From Ruminococcaceae bacterium UBA7217 (lineage in GTDB: Bacteria > Bacillota > Clostridia > Oscillospirales > Acutalibacteraceae), in assembly GCA_002490425.1 (NCBI GenBank), contig DKTZ01000019.1:1-64000 (forward strand): a stretch of DNA of 64,000 nucleotides, read 5' to 3'. This document shows, piece by piece, positions 7,997 through 16,356 of this stretch. A program made the translations under genes and the position numbers. Under the pieces are notes generated by a model. It saw only the letters and a program-made list of their open reading frames with translations, was not told the DNA's origin and ran no database searches. Every line of letters starts with the position of its first letter. Position 1 is the first letter of the stretch.

Positions 7997-8692
7997 TTAT
8001 TTCTTCTGTCCGTAATAGGCATTTGCGCCGTGCTTGCGAAGGTAATGCTTATTGAGCAGCTCCTGCTGCATAGGGGGAATGTCGGGATTCATCATTAAAT
8101 TATGCCAAGCCATAAATGCGAGCTCTTCAAGCACAACCGCATTGTGAACAGCATTCATAGGGTCTGTGCCCCAGCAGAAAGGACCGTGGCTGTGAACGAG
8201 CACGGACGGAATGTCGTCGGGACTTTTTTCCTTAAAGGTTTCAATAATTACATTGCCTGTTTCAAGTTCGTATTTTCCGCCGATTTCTTCGGGAGTCATT
8301 TTGCGTGTGCAAGGAATTTCACCGTAAAAATAATCGCCGTGAGTAGTGCCGAGGGCAGGTATTCCCCTGCCGCTCTGCGCAAAAACCGTCGCCCAGCGTG
8401 AATGGGTGTGAACAATGCCCTTAATATTAGGAAATGCGTTGTAAAGGGCAACGTGGGTGTCGGTATCGGACGACGGATTTAAGTCGCCCTCAACCTTTTG
8501 GCCCGTTTTAAGGTCAACGACGACCATATCCCACGGCTTCATTGTGTCGTATTCAACGCCAGACGGCTTGATTACCATTAAGCCCTTTTCACGGTCAACG
8601 CCCGAAACATTGCCCCAAGTAAATGTGACAAGCTTATATTTCGGTAAAAGCAAATTTGCCTCAAAGACCTCTTTTTTTAACTGTTCAAGCAT
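7997..8692 (-). CDS. araD: L-ribulose-5-phosphate 4-epimerase
   Basis: 231 residues, the usual length, class II aldolase/AraD family. It converts L-ribulose-5-phosphate to D-xylulose-5-phosphate, the last arabinose-specific step. Zinc-binding histidines are visible in GIVHTHSRWA (about residues 95-100), TTHGDYFYG and VHSHGPFCWG (about residue 170). It is the third gene of the arabinose operon, 3 nt after araA, and shares the promoter upstream of the kinase gene. Confidence 0.93.
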   Translation of the reverse strand: MLEQLKKEVFEANLLLPKYKLVTFTWGNVSGVDREKGLMVIKPSGVEYDTMKPWDMVVVDLKTGQKVEGDLNPSSDTDTHVALYNAFPNIKGIVHTHSRWATVFAQSGRGIPALGTTHGDYFYGEIPCTRKMTPEEIGGKYELETGNVIIETFKEKSPDDIPSVLVHSHGPFCWGTDPMNAVHNAVVLEELAFMAWHNLMMNPDIPPMQQELLNKHYLRKHGANAYYGQKK

Positions 8693-8695
8693 AAA

Positions 8696-10180
8696 TTATA
8701 CCCCTTTAAGCTTCCAAGCAACATCGGCAAAGAAAAGCTCTTTTTCAAGACTTTCCTGCGTTGTGTTCTTGTCAATATGAACGAACTCAATATCCATCAT
8801 TTTTGCAAAATCACGCATCTGCTCAGCGGTTACATCATGAGTTAATACCGTGTGGTGAGCTCCGCCTGCCGTTATCCAGCACTCAAGACCTGTTTCAAGT
8901 GACGGCTCAGCTTTCCACATAACACGGGCAACGGGAAGATTGGGCATTTCCATAATTGGCTTAACACACTCTATATCCTGACAGATAAGGCGGAGTCTGC
9001 CGCCCATATCAATAAGGCTCACAACGATTGCCTTGCCCTCTTTACCCTCAAACACAAGCCTTGCAGGGTCTTTTTCGTTCATACCGATGCCGAGATGATG
9101 TGTTTCAATCCGAGGTTTACCTGCGGCAAGAGACGGGCAAACCTCAAGCATATGTGCGCCCAGGCTCAGTTTATTACCGTCAACCAAATGGTAGGTGTAA
9201 TCCTCCATAAAGCTTGTACCGCCCGTTTTACCCTCGCCCATAGCTTTAATAATAGCTGTCATTGCGGCAACCTTCCAGTCGCCCTCGCCGCCGTAGCCGT
9301 AGCCGAGAGCCATTAAGTGCTGAGATGCAAGACCGGGGAGCTGTTCCATTCCGTACAAATCCTGGAATGTGTTTGAAAATGCCTTGCAGTTTTCCCTGTC
9401 AAGCATTTTCTTTATTGCAATTTCTTCCTTTGCCTGATAGCGGATTGCATCAATATTATCTGTTGCAATATCGTAGTTTTCTTTATAAACTTCAACAAGA
9501 GCGTCAATTTCAGCCTCTGTTACGGCGTTCATTTCCTTAACAAGGTCGCCAACAGCCCAAGTGTTTACCTGCCAGCCGAGTTTAGTCTGTACCTCAACCT
9601 TGTCGCCCTCGGTAACGGCAACCTCACGCATATTGTCGCCGAAACGCATAACGGAAAGGTCACGGCTTGTCGCAACGCCCACAGCCGCACGCATCCAGTC
9701 GCCGAGCCTTTCACGCACTTGTGTCTCTTTCCAATAGCCTGCGATAATCTTTCGGGGCATACGAAGTCTTGCGGCGATAAAGCCGTGTTCACGGTCGCCG
9801 TGAGCCGCCTGATTAAGATTCATAAAGTCCATATCAATTTCTTCGTTGGGGATTTCTTTATTGTACTGCGTTGCAAAGTGGCAATAAGGCTTTTGAAGAT
9901 TTGCAAAGCCGTTTATCCACATTTTACTGGGGCTGAAGGTATGACACCATGTGATGATACCTGCGCATTTTTTGTCGAAATTCGCCTCTCTTACTACATC
10001 TGAAATTTCTTTGTTGGTTTTTGCGGTTACTTTATAGACGATTTTACAGGGAAGAGAACCGCTGTTATTAAGCTCGTCCGCCATTTCCTGCGCTCTTGCC
10101 GCAACAGTTTCAAGTACCTCGGGTCCGTAAAGAAACTGAGAGCCTACCACAAACCAAAATTCGTAATCTTTAAGTGCCAT
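8696..10180 (-). CDS. araA: L-arabinose isomerase
   Basis: 494 residues, the normal length. It interconverts L-arabinose and L-ribulose with a Mn2+ centre. Catalytic and metal-ligand regions are recognisable: GGEGDWKVAAM (Glu), FMEDYTYHL (Glu), ETHHLGIGMNEKDPARL (His) and ITAGGAHHTVLTH (His). The ATG at 10180 follows AAGGAGAA closely. It lies between the kinase and araD genes on the same transcript, which completes the route from arabinose to xylulose-5-phosphate in the cytoplasm. Confidence 0.95.
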   Translation of the reverse strand: MALKDYEFWFVVGSQFLYGPEVLETVAARAQEMADELNNSGSLPCKIVYKVTAKTNKEISDVVREANFDKKCAGIITWCHTFSPSKMWINGFANLQKPYCHFATQYNKEIPNEEIDMDFMNLNQAAHGDREHGFIAARLRMPRKIIAGYWKETQVRERLGDWMRAAVGVATSRDLSVMRFGDNMREVAVTEGDKVEVQTKLGWQVNTWAVGDLVKEMNAVTEAEIDALVEVYKENYDIATDNIDAIRYQAKEEIAIKKMLDRENCKAFSNTFQDLYGMEQLPGLASQHLMALGYGYGGEGDWKVAAMTAIIKAMGEGKTGGTSFMEDYTYHLVDGNKLSLGAHMLEVCPSLAAGKPRIETHHLGIGMNEKDPARLVFEGKEGKAIVVSLIDMGGRLRLICQDIECVKPIMEMPNLPVARVMWKAEPSLETGLECWITAGGAHHTVLTHDVTAEQMRDFAKMMDIEFVHIDKNTTQESLEKELFFADVAWKLKGV

Positions 10181-10207
10181 AATTTTTTCTCCTTAATGTT
10201 TCTTTAT

Positions 10208-11803
10208 TTATTTTATTGTTTCTGCCGCCTTGCGCTCTGCCTCAAGACCTGCAATATAATTTTTCATAAACTCATTAAAGCCGTTAACATCGCTTTCGTC
10301 AGGCTCTTCAATGCTCTTTTCAGCATCCTTGAATACTTCTTCTGCAAGGTATTCGGGAAGTGATGTGCCGTGTTCACCGCCTGCAAATTCAGCAAGCACC
10401 GCTATGCCCCAAGCGCCGCCCTCAGCCGCAGTTTTCATAACGGCAATAGGCGCTTTCATAGCCGCCGCCATAAGCTTTTGACCTACTTTAGGTGTTTTGA
10501 AAAGTCCGCCGTGACCCATCAAGCAGTCGATTTTTACATTTTCCTTATTGCTTAAAATGTCGTTGCCGTATTTAAGCACCGCCATAGCAGAAAATAACTG
10601 CGCCCTCATTAAATTCGCAATGTTAAAGTTTGCGTCGGGGGTACGGACAAGCATAGGTCTGCCCTCGGGAACATCTGTCACAGGCTCGCCCGAAAAATAG
10701 TTATAAGCAATTACTCCGCCGCAGTCGATGTCACCTTTTAAGGCAATTTCATAAAGTTTATCATAAAGCTCGGACTTTTTAACCTCAATGCCGAAAAGGC
10801 TGTTATACTGCATAAATATTTTTACCCAAGCGTCAATTTCGGACGAGCAGTTATTGCAATGCACCATTGCGACGGGTGCACCTGAGGGAGTAGTTACCAC
10901 ATCTATTTTTGAATAAACACCGCCCAGCGCTTTTGCAAGAACCACCATTGAAAACACAGATGTGCCTGCGGAAATGTTGCCTGTTCTCGGCAAAACCGCA
11001 TTTGTTGCAACCATACCTGTGCCTGCGTCGCCTTCAGGCGGACAAACTACTGCGCCGCCCTGCAAAATGCCTGTTTCGTCAAGCATTTTTGCGCCTTTTT
11101 CTGTAAGCCTTGCACTGCTGTCACCTGCCAAAAGAACTTTCGGCAAAATGTCACGGATATTCCACGGCATAGCCTTAACTGACGGGATTTCAGAGAATTT
11201 TTCAAGCATTTCGCTGTTGTAATCCAGTTTTTCGCTGTCTATGGGGAACATTCCCGAAGCCTCGCCAATGCCAAGTGTTTTTTCACCTGTAAGTGAATAA
11301 TGCACATAGCCTGCAAGAGTTGTTAAAAATGCTATGTCCTTTACATGCTCCTCGCCGTTAAGAATTGCCTGATAAAGATGCGCTATGCTCCACCTTTGCG
11401 GAATGTTAAAGCCGAAAAGTTTAGTCAGTTCTTCTGCCGCCTCTGCCTGTTTTGTATTCCGCCAAGTTCTGAACGGCGTTAAAAGCCCGCCGTTTTTGTC
11501 AAAGGGCAAATAGCCGTGCATCATAGCGGAAAATCCAATTGCACGCAAATTTTTAATTTTCACTCCGTACTTTTCTGTTGCATCGGCGTAAAGATTTGAA
11601 TAGGCGCTCCGAAGGCCTTTCCAAACATCATCTAATGAATATGTCCAAATTCCGTTTTCAAGCTTGTTTTCCCAAGTGTAATCGCCCGATGCCAAAACAG
11701 ATGTGTCAGGGGCAATTAAAACTGCCTTGATTCTTGTTGAACCAAGCTCAATTCCAAGCGTAGCCTTCCCGCTTTCTATTATTTCAGCGATGTTTAAACT
11801 CAT
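10208..11803 (-). CDS. FGGY-family carbohydrate kinase (probable L-ribulokinase)
   Basis: About 531 residues. The N-terminal FGGY ATPase motif LGIELGSTRIKAVL is at about residue 16, a mid-protein phosphate loop NISAGTSVFSM follows, and C-terminal GHGGLFKTPKVGQKLMA and AAEGGAWGIAVLAEF segments bind nucleotide. The sequence is not the classical AraB type but an FGGY kinase often found with araA/araD in Clostridia. As first gene of araA-araD it almost certainly phosphorylates L-ribulose. The ATG at 11803, behind GGGTGA, is preferred over the GTG 9 nt upstream. Confidence 0.85.
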   Translation of the reverse strand: MSLNIAEIIESGKATLGIELGSTRIKAVLIAPDTSVLASGDYTWENKLENGIWTYSLDDVWKGLRSAYSNLYADATEKYGVKIKNLRAIGFSAMMHGYLPFDKNGGLLTPFRTWRNTKQAEAAEELTKLFGFNIPQRWSIAHLYQAILNGEEHVKDIAFLTTLAGYVHYSLTGEKTLGIGEASGMFPIDSEKLDYNSEMLEKFSEIPSVKAMPWNIRDILPKVLLAGDSSARLTEKGAKMLDETGILQGGAVVCPPEGDAGTGMVATNAVLPRTGNISAGTSVFSMVVLAKALGGVYSKIDVVTTPSGAPVAMVHCNNCSSEIDAWVKIFMQYNSLFGIEVKKSELYDKLYEIALKGDIDCGGVIAYNYFSGEPVTDVPEGRPMLVRTPDANFNIANLMRAQLFSAMAVLKYGNDILSNKENVKIDCLMGHGGLFKTPKVGQKLMAAAMKAPIAVMKTAAEGGAWGIAVLAEFAGGEHGTSLPEYLAEEVFKDAEKSIEEPDESDVNGFNEFMKNYIAGLEAERKAAETIK

Positions 11804-11832
11804 ATAAATCACCCAAATTTATATTTTTTATT

Positions 11833-11861
11833 ATCATACATTATTTTTACGGTAAAATCAA
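11833..11861 (-). promoter_or_regulatory. Promoter of the arabinose operon with internal palindrome
   Basis: Minus strand: TTGATT (11856-11861), a 17-nt spacer, TATGAT (11833-11838). A perfect 6+1+6 inverted repeat, TTTTAC-G-GTAAAA (11845-11857), lies in the spacer and touches the -35 box, a plausible repressor site. Confidence 0.6.
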
Positions 11862-11872
11862 TTGTAAAAATC

Positions 11873-11903
11873 AAAAAACGGATACAACATTTCGCCGTAT
11901 CCG
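11873..11903 (-). terminator. Rho-independent terminator of prmA
   Basis: CGGATAC (11879-11885) pairs with GTATCCG (11897-11903). On the minus strand the stem is followed by six Ts (11873-11878). It separates prmA from the arabinose promoter just downstream. Confidence 0.75.
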
Positions 11904-11928
11904 CTGAATCACGTATTTGTATTTACGA

Positions 11929-12855
11929 TTACTTTTTCTTACATACAAAGCAGAGCCAGCCGCCGTCCTCATGGCGTTCGATTATTTCGAATCCGTTTTC
12001 TATGAATGCCGCCGTAACCTCTTCCTCACGCATTGCAATTATTCCCGAGGTTATGAACACTGCGCCGTCATTCATAAATTCGCCGACCTGCTCCGAAAAA
12101 AGGATAATAATATCCGCAACGATATTGGCGACTACAACATCAAATTTGCCCGTTACCTTATCGGTAAGATTACCCTGCAAAACGGTATACTGCGGTTCGA
12201 AAAAGCCGTTTGTTTCTCCGTTTTCCTTTGCTGTTTTAACGGCGAGCGCATCAATATCAACACCCACAGCACTTTCTGCGCCGAAAAGCAATGATGCGAC
12301 AGAAAGTATTCCGCTTCCGCAGCCGCAGTCAAGAATCTTTTCGCCGCCTGTTACATATTTTTCAAGGGTTTGCAGGCAAAGACGGGTTGTATTGTGTGTG
12401 CCTGAGCCGAATGCAAGCCCCGGTTCAATTGAAAGAACCTTTCTTCCGTCAGGGTCATAATCGTCTATCCAAAGAGGTCTTATTAAAAGTCTTTCGCCTA
12501 TTTTCATCGGCTTGAAATACTCTTTCCAGTTGTTCTCCCAGTCCTCATTTCGGCAGGCGTTATGCTCTATTGTATGCTCAATGCCCTCAGCCGTAAAGCG
12601 TTCACGAAGGAAGGAAATTGCCTCATTGTAATTTTCTTCGGGTGAAATATAAATATGAACAAAGCCGACGCTTCTGTCCTTCGCAAGCAAATCCTCATCT
12701 ATTATGTCGATATTGGCAATTTCAAGAGCTTCCTCTTCAAGCGTTCGGTAATCCTCAATATAAATTCCGTACGGCACTGCCATACTCGCTATGTCAGAGG
12801 CTTTGTCAATATCGTCAGCGTTAATTTTTATTTTAATTTCGGTCCAATCAGCCAT
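11929..12855 (-). CDS. prmA: Ribosomal protein L11 methyltransferase
   Basis: About 308 residues. The N-terminal L11-binding domain is followed by a class I SAM methyltransferase with motif I ILDCGCGSGILSVA near residue 170 and VVANIVADIIILF as the post-I/II strand. PrmA trimethylates ribosomal protein L11. The ATG at 12855 (MADWTEIK) with AGGAG upstream is chosen over an upstream frame extension. It follows rplS after a terminator and ends in its own terminator, so it may depend on read-through or a weak promoter. Confidence 0.9.
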   Translation of the reverse strand: MADWTEIKIKINADDIDKASDIASMAVPYGIYIEDYRTLEEEALEIANIDIIDEDLLAKDRSVGFVHIYISPEENYNEAISFLRERFTAEGIEHTIEHNACRNEDWENNWKEYFKPMKIGERLLIRPLWIDDYDPDGRKVLSIEPGLAFGSGTHNTTRLCLQTLEKYVTGGEKILDCGCGSGILSVASLLFGAESAVGVDIDALAVKTAKENGETNGFFEPQYTVLQGNLTDKVTGKFDVVVANIVADIIILFSEQVGEFMNDGAVFITSGIIAMREEEVTAAFIENGFEIIERHEDGGWLCFVCKKK

Positions 12856-12873
12856 TATCTTACATCTCCTAAA

Positions 12874-12899
12874 CAAAAAGCAGAGGTTTTGCCTCTGCT
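12874..12899 (-). terminator. Rho-independent terminator of rplS
   Basis: AGCAGAGG (12879-12886) pairs with CCTCTGCT (12892-12899) around a 5-nt loop, followed on the minus strand by TTTTG. It lies directly after rplS. Confidence 0.8.
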
Positions 12900-12918
12900 C
12901 TTCATCTGCATTTTTTGC

Positions 12919-13260
12919 TTAGATTCTTTCTTTAACTTTAGCAGCCTTGCCGACTCTGTCACGAAGATAATAAAGCTTGCTCCTGCGAACACGACCGTGT
13001 CTTACAAGCTCAACCTTTGCAACATTAGGTGAGTTAACAGGGAATACTCTTTCAATGCCGACACCGTAAGAAACACGGCGAACAGTGAATGTTTCTGAAA
13101 CTCCGCTGCCCTTCATTGCAATAACTGTTCCTTCAAAAACCTGAATTCTTTCTCTTGAACCCTCAACGATTTTAACGTGTACCTTTACAACGTCACCGAT
13201 TTGGATTTCGGGCTTGTCTTCTTTAATCATGCCCTCTGTAATAATTTTTAATGCGTCCAT
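12919..13260 (-). CDS. rplS: Ribosomal protein L19
   Basis: 113 residues, the full length of bacterial L19, with the conserved VFEGTVIAMKGSGVSETFTVRR and C-terminal VRRSKLYYLRDR segments. It is a component of the 50S subunit at the 30S interface. In most Firmicutes rplS follows trmD; here the rpsP-rimM-trmD cluster is about 40 kb away (53-55 kb), and rplS stands alone with its own promoter, leader and terminator. Confidence 0.95.
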   Translation of the reverse strand: MDALKIITEGMIKEDKPEIQIGDVVKVHVKIVEGSRERIQVFEGTVIAMKGSGVSETFTVRRVSYGVGIERVFPVNSPNVAKVELVRHGRVRRSKLYYLRDRVGKAAKVKERI

Positions 13261-13353
13261 AACTAACCTCCGTAAATTTTTTCAAGCGTTCGTGCCGATA
13301 AATGCAGAGGACCGCCCGAGATTATAAGTTATTTTGTGACCGCCGTCACAAAG
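13261..13353 (-). promoter_or_regulatory. rplS 5' leader, candidate L19 autoregulatory leader
   Basis: The transcript from the promoter at 13361-13389 would carry a leader of about 90 nt. Its 5' end folds as a perfect 8-bp hairpin (TTTGTGAC 13333-13340 with GTCACAAA 13345-13352). Firmicutes rplS genes can carry an L19 leader; whether this matches that family needs a covariance search. Confidence 0.35.
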
Positions 13354-13360
13354 CCTTAAT

Positions 13361-13389
13361 ATAATAACACAAGAAATATTCAAATGCAA
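13361..13389 (-). promoter_or_regulatory. Sigma-A promoter of rplS
   Basis: Minus strand: TTGCAT (13384-13389), a 17-nt spacer, TATTAT (13361-13366). Confidence 0.65.
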
Positions 13390-13423
13390 GTATTTTTTTC
13401 AAAGTTTTATTGATATATAAGAC

Positions 13424-15136
13424 TTACCGTGCGTTTTCAGCTGATTTTGCAGGCTCAGACTCTAAAATTTCGTCAATACATCTGTATTTTGCCAATTCGT
13501 CTTTTACAATTTTACTGTCACTGTTTTCTGCATAATCAACGATTTCACGCATATAAGTTATATCCTCAGGCTGTAAGCGACCGTCCTCAAAGTTATCTGT
13601 TGCGGCACGGATGCGAAGAACACGAACAATATCTGCATGCTTCTTTTCGGTGAGGTCATAGAAGAAGAACGGAATTGCAATAATTACCGCACCGATAAGC
13701 GCTAAGAGTGACTGATAGAAAAAGACGTTGTTTCTGAGCTCCGCATTTTGAAGAGCCTGAGAAATATCGTCCGAGAAGCCGACCCCTGCAAAAGAAAGGA
13801 AAATGGGGGTTAAAAATCCCGTGAATATGCCGATGATTGTGGTGATAATCGCCATATAATTCTGCCAAAATCCCTCTAAACGCTTGCTTGTTTTCATTTG
13901 AATACTGTCCATAACGTCCGAGGTCATAATACCTGAGACGAAATAGAAACCGCCGAAGAACTGCTGGAAGAATGAAACAATCAAAATTAAAACTGCATTT
14001 TTGTGGAATATCAACTGCAATGCTATAGCAATAACATAGCCGACACAGGAAATAAGCATAACTCCGCGCTTGCCGAGCTTTTTAATTACAAACGGACCGA
14101 CCGCCAGCGCAATGGCAATAGCGTTCATCAAAAGAGTGGAGCAGTAAAGCCCGACAACAGTTTTTGCAATATCTGAGGTAAAGCTGTACTGTGTAATCCA
14201 AGTTGTAATATTTGAAAGACCGCGAACGGCATTAAATGCGTTAAACAGTGTAATAATCCAGAAATATTTGTTTTTTGAAAGCAGCTTCATTCCTTCCCAA
14301 AAGCTAACTTTAGCAACGTATTTTTGATTAACAACAACTCTTTCCTCAACGCCGTTTACCAAAATGCTTACAAGAAAAATGCCGCCGACGCCGCAAATCG
14401 GGAAAATTAAACGGTACATCTCAACTGCATTCCAACCGCCCCTTGCGGCAAAAACAGAGCCTGCCAATATAGGAAGAATGATATTGACAATCGAGCTTGG
14501 AAGTCCCGAAACAAGGCCTTTAATTGAGCCGATATTTGCACGCTCCTGCGCAACGCTTGATATTGTCTGCTCAATACCCGAAAATGACTGATTCAAAAGA
14601 GTAATAAAGAACTGACCTATCTGCACAAGCACAAATGCAAGAACAATGCCTAAATTAAAGTCGATAACCGCCGATGTTTTTATGCCCACAATCGGCATTG
14701 CAGGCAGTGTCAGGCTGAAAAGGTGAATGTCAACCCACGAAGACGGAATATACGGAATAAATGTAAAGGAAGCGGCTGTTCCGATTGCCGACCAAATCAA
14801 GAAAGGCTTAAATTTACCCTTTTTGCCGTTTGAATTGTCAATCATCATTGAAAGAATCGGCGAACGGATAATGGCTATAACTGCCGCCGCAATGCTGAAC
14901 ACCCACGCAAGCCCCGTGGAGAGCTTAAAGTAGGAAATCATCAGGTGTACGCTTGTAGCAAGCGTTGTGTACTGAGTAAGTACGCCTAAAACATTAGGAC
15001 CGCCCGACCCCAAAGCAAAGTTCGCAAATTCCTTATAGCAAACCTGATACCCCTCGGGCGGGGTTTTCCAATGTGATTTAAATTTTTCTACTCCTGTTTT
15101 AATCTTTACCCCTAAAGACTCTTTTTCCTTTTCCAT
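13424..15136 (-). CDS. GPH-family sugar:cation symporter with long C-terminal tail
   Basis: 570 residues, longer than the 450-500 usual for the family. About 12 membrane segments are visible, and the family loop appears as SPILSMMIDNSNGKKGKFKPF. The last 65-70 residues (after EKKHADIVRVLRIRA) are hydrophilic and charged and probably cytoplasmic; a tail of this kind is not needed for transport in the core family. It is transcribed divergently from the LacI-type regulator at 15328, which may control it. Substrate unknown, probably a plant-derived sugar or glycoside. Confidence 0.82.
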   Translation of the reverse strand: MEKEKESLGVKIKTGVEKFKSHWKTPPEGYQVCYKEFANFALGSGGPNVLGVLTQYTTLATSVHLMISYFKLSTGLAWVFSIAAAVIAIIRSPILSMMIDNSNGKKGKFKPFLIWSAIGTAASFTFIPYIPSSWVDIHLFSLTLPAMPIVGIKTSAVIDFNLGIVLAFVLVQIGQFFITLLNQSFSGIEQTISSVAQERANIGSIKGLVSGLPSSIVNIILPILAGSVFAARGGWNAVEMYRLIFPICGVGGIFLVSILVNGVEERVVVNQKYVAKVSFWEGMKLLSKNKYFWIITLFNAFNAVRGLSNITTWITQYSFTSDIAKTVVGLYCSTLLMNAIAIALAVGPFVIKKLGKRGVMLISCVGYVIAIALQLIFHKNAVLILIVSFFQQFFGGFYFVSGIMTSDVMDSIQMKTSKRLEGFWQNYMAIITTIIGIFTGFLTPIFLSFAGVGFSDDISQALQNAELRNNVFFYQSLLALIGAVIIAIPFFFYDLTEKKHADIVRVLRIRAATDNFEDGRLQPEDITYMREIVDYAENSDSKIVKDELAKYRCIDEILESEPAKSAENAR

Positions 15137-15218
15137 TTTTTCAAAAGACCCCTCTTTCCCATATTAAAAAAGCTGTAAAATAAAGCTTAAATTCTGCATA
15201 TTAGGTTATTTGTTTCGC

Positions 15219-15272
15219 TTGACAGCTAAAAATATGTATTGTATAATTCCCGTACAGCGTGCTCGTGCACGA
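15219..15272 (+). promoter_or_regulatory. Promoter and palindromic operator of LacI-type gene
   Basis: TTGACA (15219-15224), a 17-nt spacer, TATAAT (15242-15247): both boxes match consensus exactly. Just downstream, around +10 to +20, lies the perfect 10-bp palindrome TCGTGCACGA (15263-15272), well placed for autorepression by the LacI-family product. Confidence 0.7.
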
Positions 15273-15327
15273 AATATGCTTTAATATTATAACACTCAAA
15301 ATTACAAAAAGTCAAGGGAGAGAGCAA

Positions 15328-16341
15328 ATGGCAATTACAGCAAAAGAAATTGCACAGCTTGCAGGGGTCAGCCGAGGCACTGTTGACCGTGCGCTAAAAG
15401 GGCGGTCGGGAATTGCCGAAAATACTAAAAAGCGGATTATGGATATTGCCAAGCAATATGACTACAAGCCGAATATCATCGGCAAGGCGCTTGTGTATTC
15501 AGGAAAGCATATATATGTACCTGTTATTTTAAACAGCATCGGCAACCCTTTTTTTGAAGATGTGAAATCAGGTATTCTTGCCGCTGAAAAAGAATATGCG
15601 GGGTACGGCTTTCGAGCTGAAATATTTGAATGTAAGGGATATGAGCCTGAGCCGATGCTGGGGCTCTTAGACGCTCTGCCTGATAACATTTCTCAGCTTG
15701 TAATTACGCCGATTTACCATAAATCCGTTTTGGAAAAACTGCTTGAGCTCCAAAAACGCAACGTTAAAATTATTCTTTTGTCAAGTGAGCTTGAAGATCT
15801 CACTGAGGCTACATATATCGGCTGTGATTATGAAAAAAGCGGACGGATAGCCGGAAAGCTTACAGGACTTTTGTCAGACGGTAAGGCAGAACTTTTCATT
15901 ATTACGGGAAGTGCTCAGCACAAGGGCCACAGGAAGCGTGTTAATGGGCTTCGCGATATTATTTCAAAGGAATACCCTGAAATTCATCTTGCGGGTATGG
16001 CTGAGAGTAACGATGACGACAGCACGGCTTACAGTGTACTGTGCTCTGCCTTTAAGAAAAATCCCGAAATTGATTTTGTATTCATTACAGCAGGCGGTGT
16101 TAAAGGCGCTCTTAAAGCAATAAAAGAACAATGCCGAAAAATCCGTGTTTGCACCTTTGACGAAACGACTGTTACGAGAAAGGCTTTAAAGCAAGGCGAC
16201 ATACTCGCAACAATTTGCCAACAGCCGTACGAACAGGGCTTCGGCACTATCAAAGCATTATATGAGACTATTATTTTGAAGAATGAAATTGCAAATGAAA
16301 TTTATACGGATTTGTATATAAAAATTGACCAATCACTTTGA
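15328..16341 (+). CDS. LacI-family transcriptional regulator
   Basis: About 337 residues: an N-terminal LacI helix-turn-helix (ITAKEIAQLAGVSRGTVDRALKGR) with the hinge PNIIGKAL, then a periplasmic-binding-protein-like sensor domain (GNPFFEDVKSGI, YIGCDYEKSGRIAGKL, VCTFDETTVTRKAL). The recognition helix has VDRAL in place of the common VSRAL, a variant seen in LacI proteins with sugar-ABC-type sensor domains. The ATG at 15328 follows GGGAGAG; the upstream in-frame codons lie inside the leader. It is divergent from the GPH transporter and 15 nt upstream of the glycosidase-like gene, its likely targets. Confidence 0.88.
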   Translation: MAITAKEIAQLAGVSRGTVDRALKGRSGIAENTKKRIMDIAKQYDYKPNIIGKALVYSGKHIYVPVILNSIGNPFFEDVKSGILAAEKEYAGYGFRAEIFECKGYEPEPMLGLLDALPDNISQLVITPIYHKSVLEKLLELQKRNVKIILLSSELEDLTEATYIGCDYEKSGRIAGKLTGLLSDGKAELFIITGSAQHKGHRKRVNGLRDIISKEYPEIHLAGMAESNDDDSTAYSVLCSAFKKNPEIDFVFITAGGVKGALKAIKEQCRKIRVCTFDETTVTRKALKQGDILATICQQPYEQGFGTIKALYETIILKNEIANEIYTDLYIKIDQSL

Positions 16342-16356
16342 TAAAAAGGTAAACTT

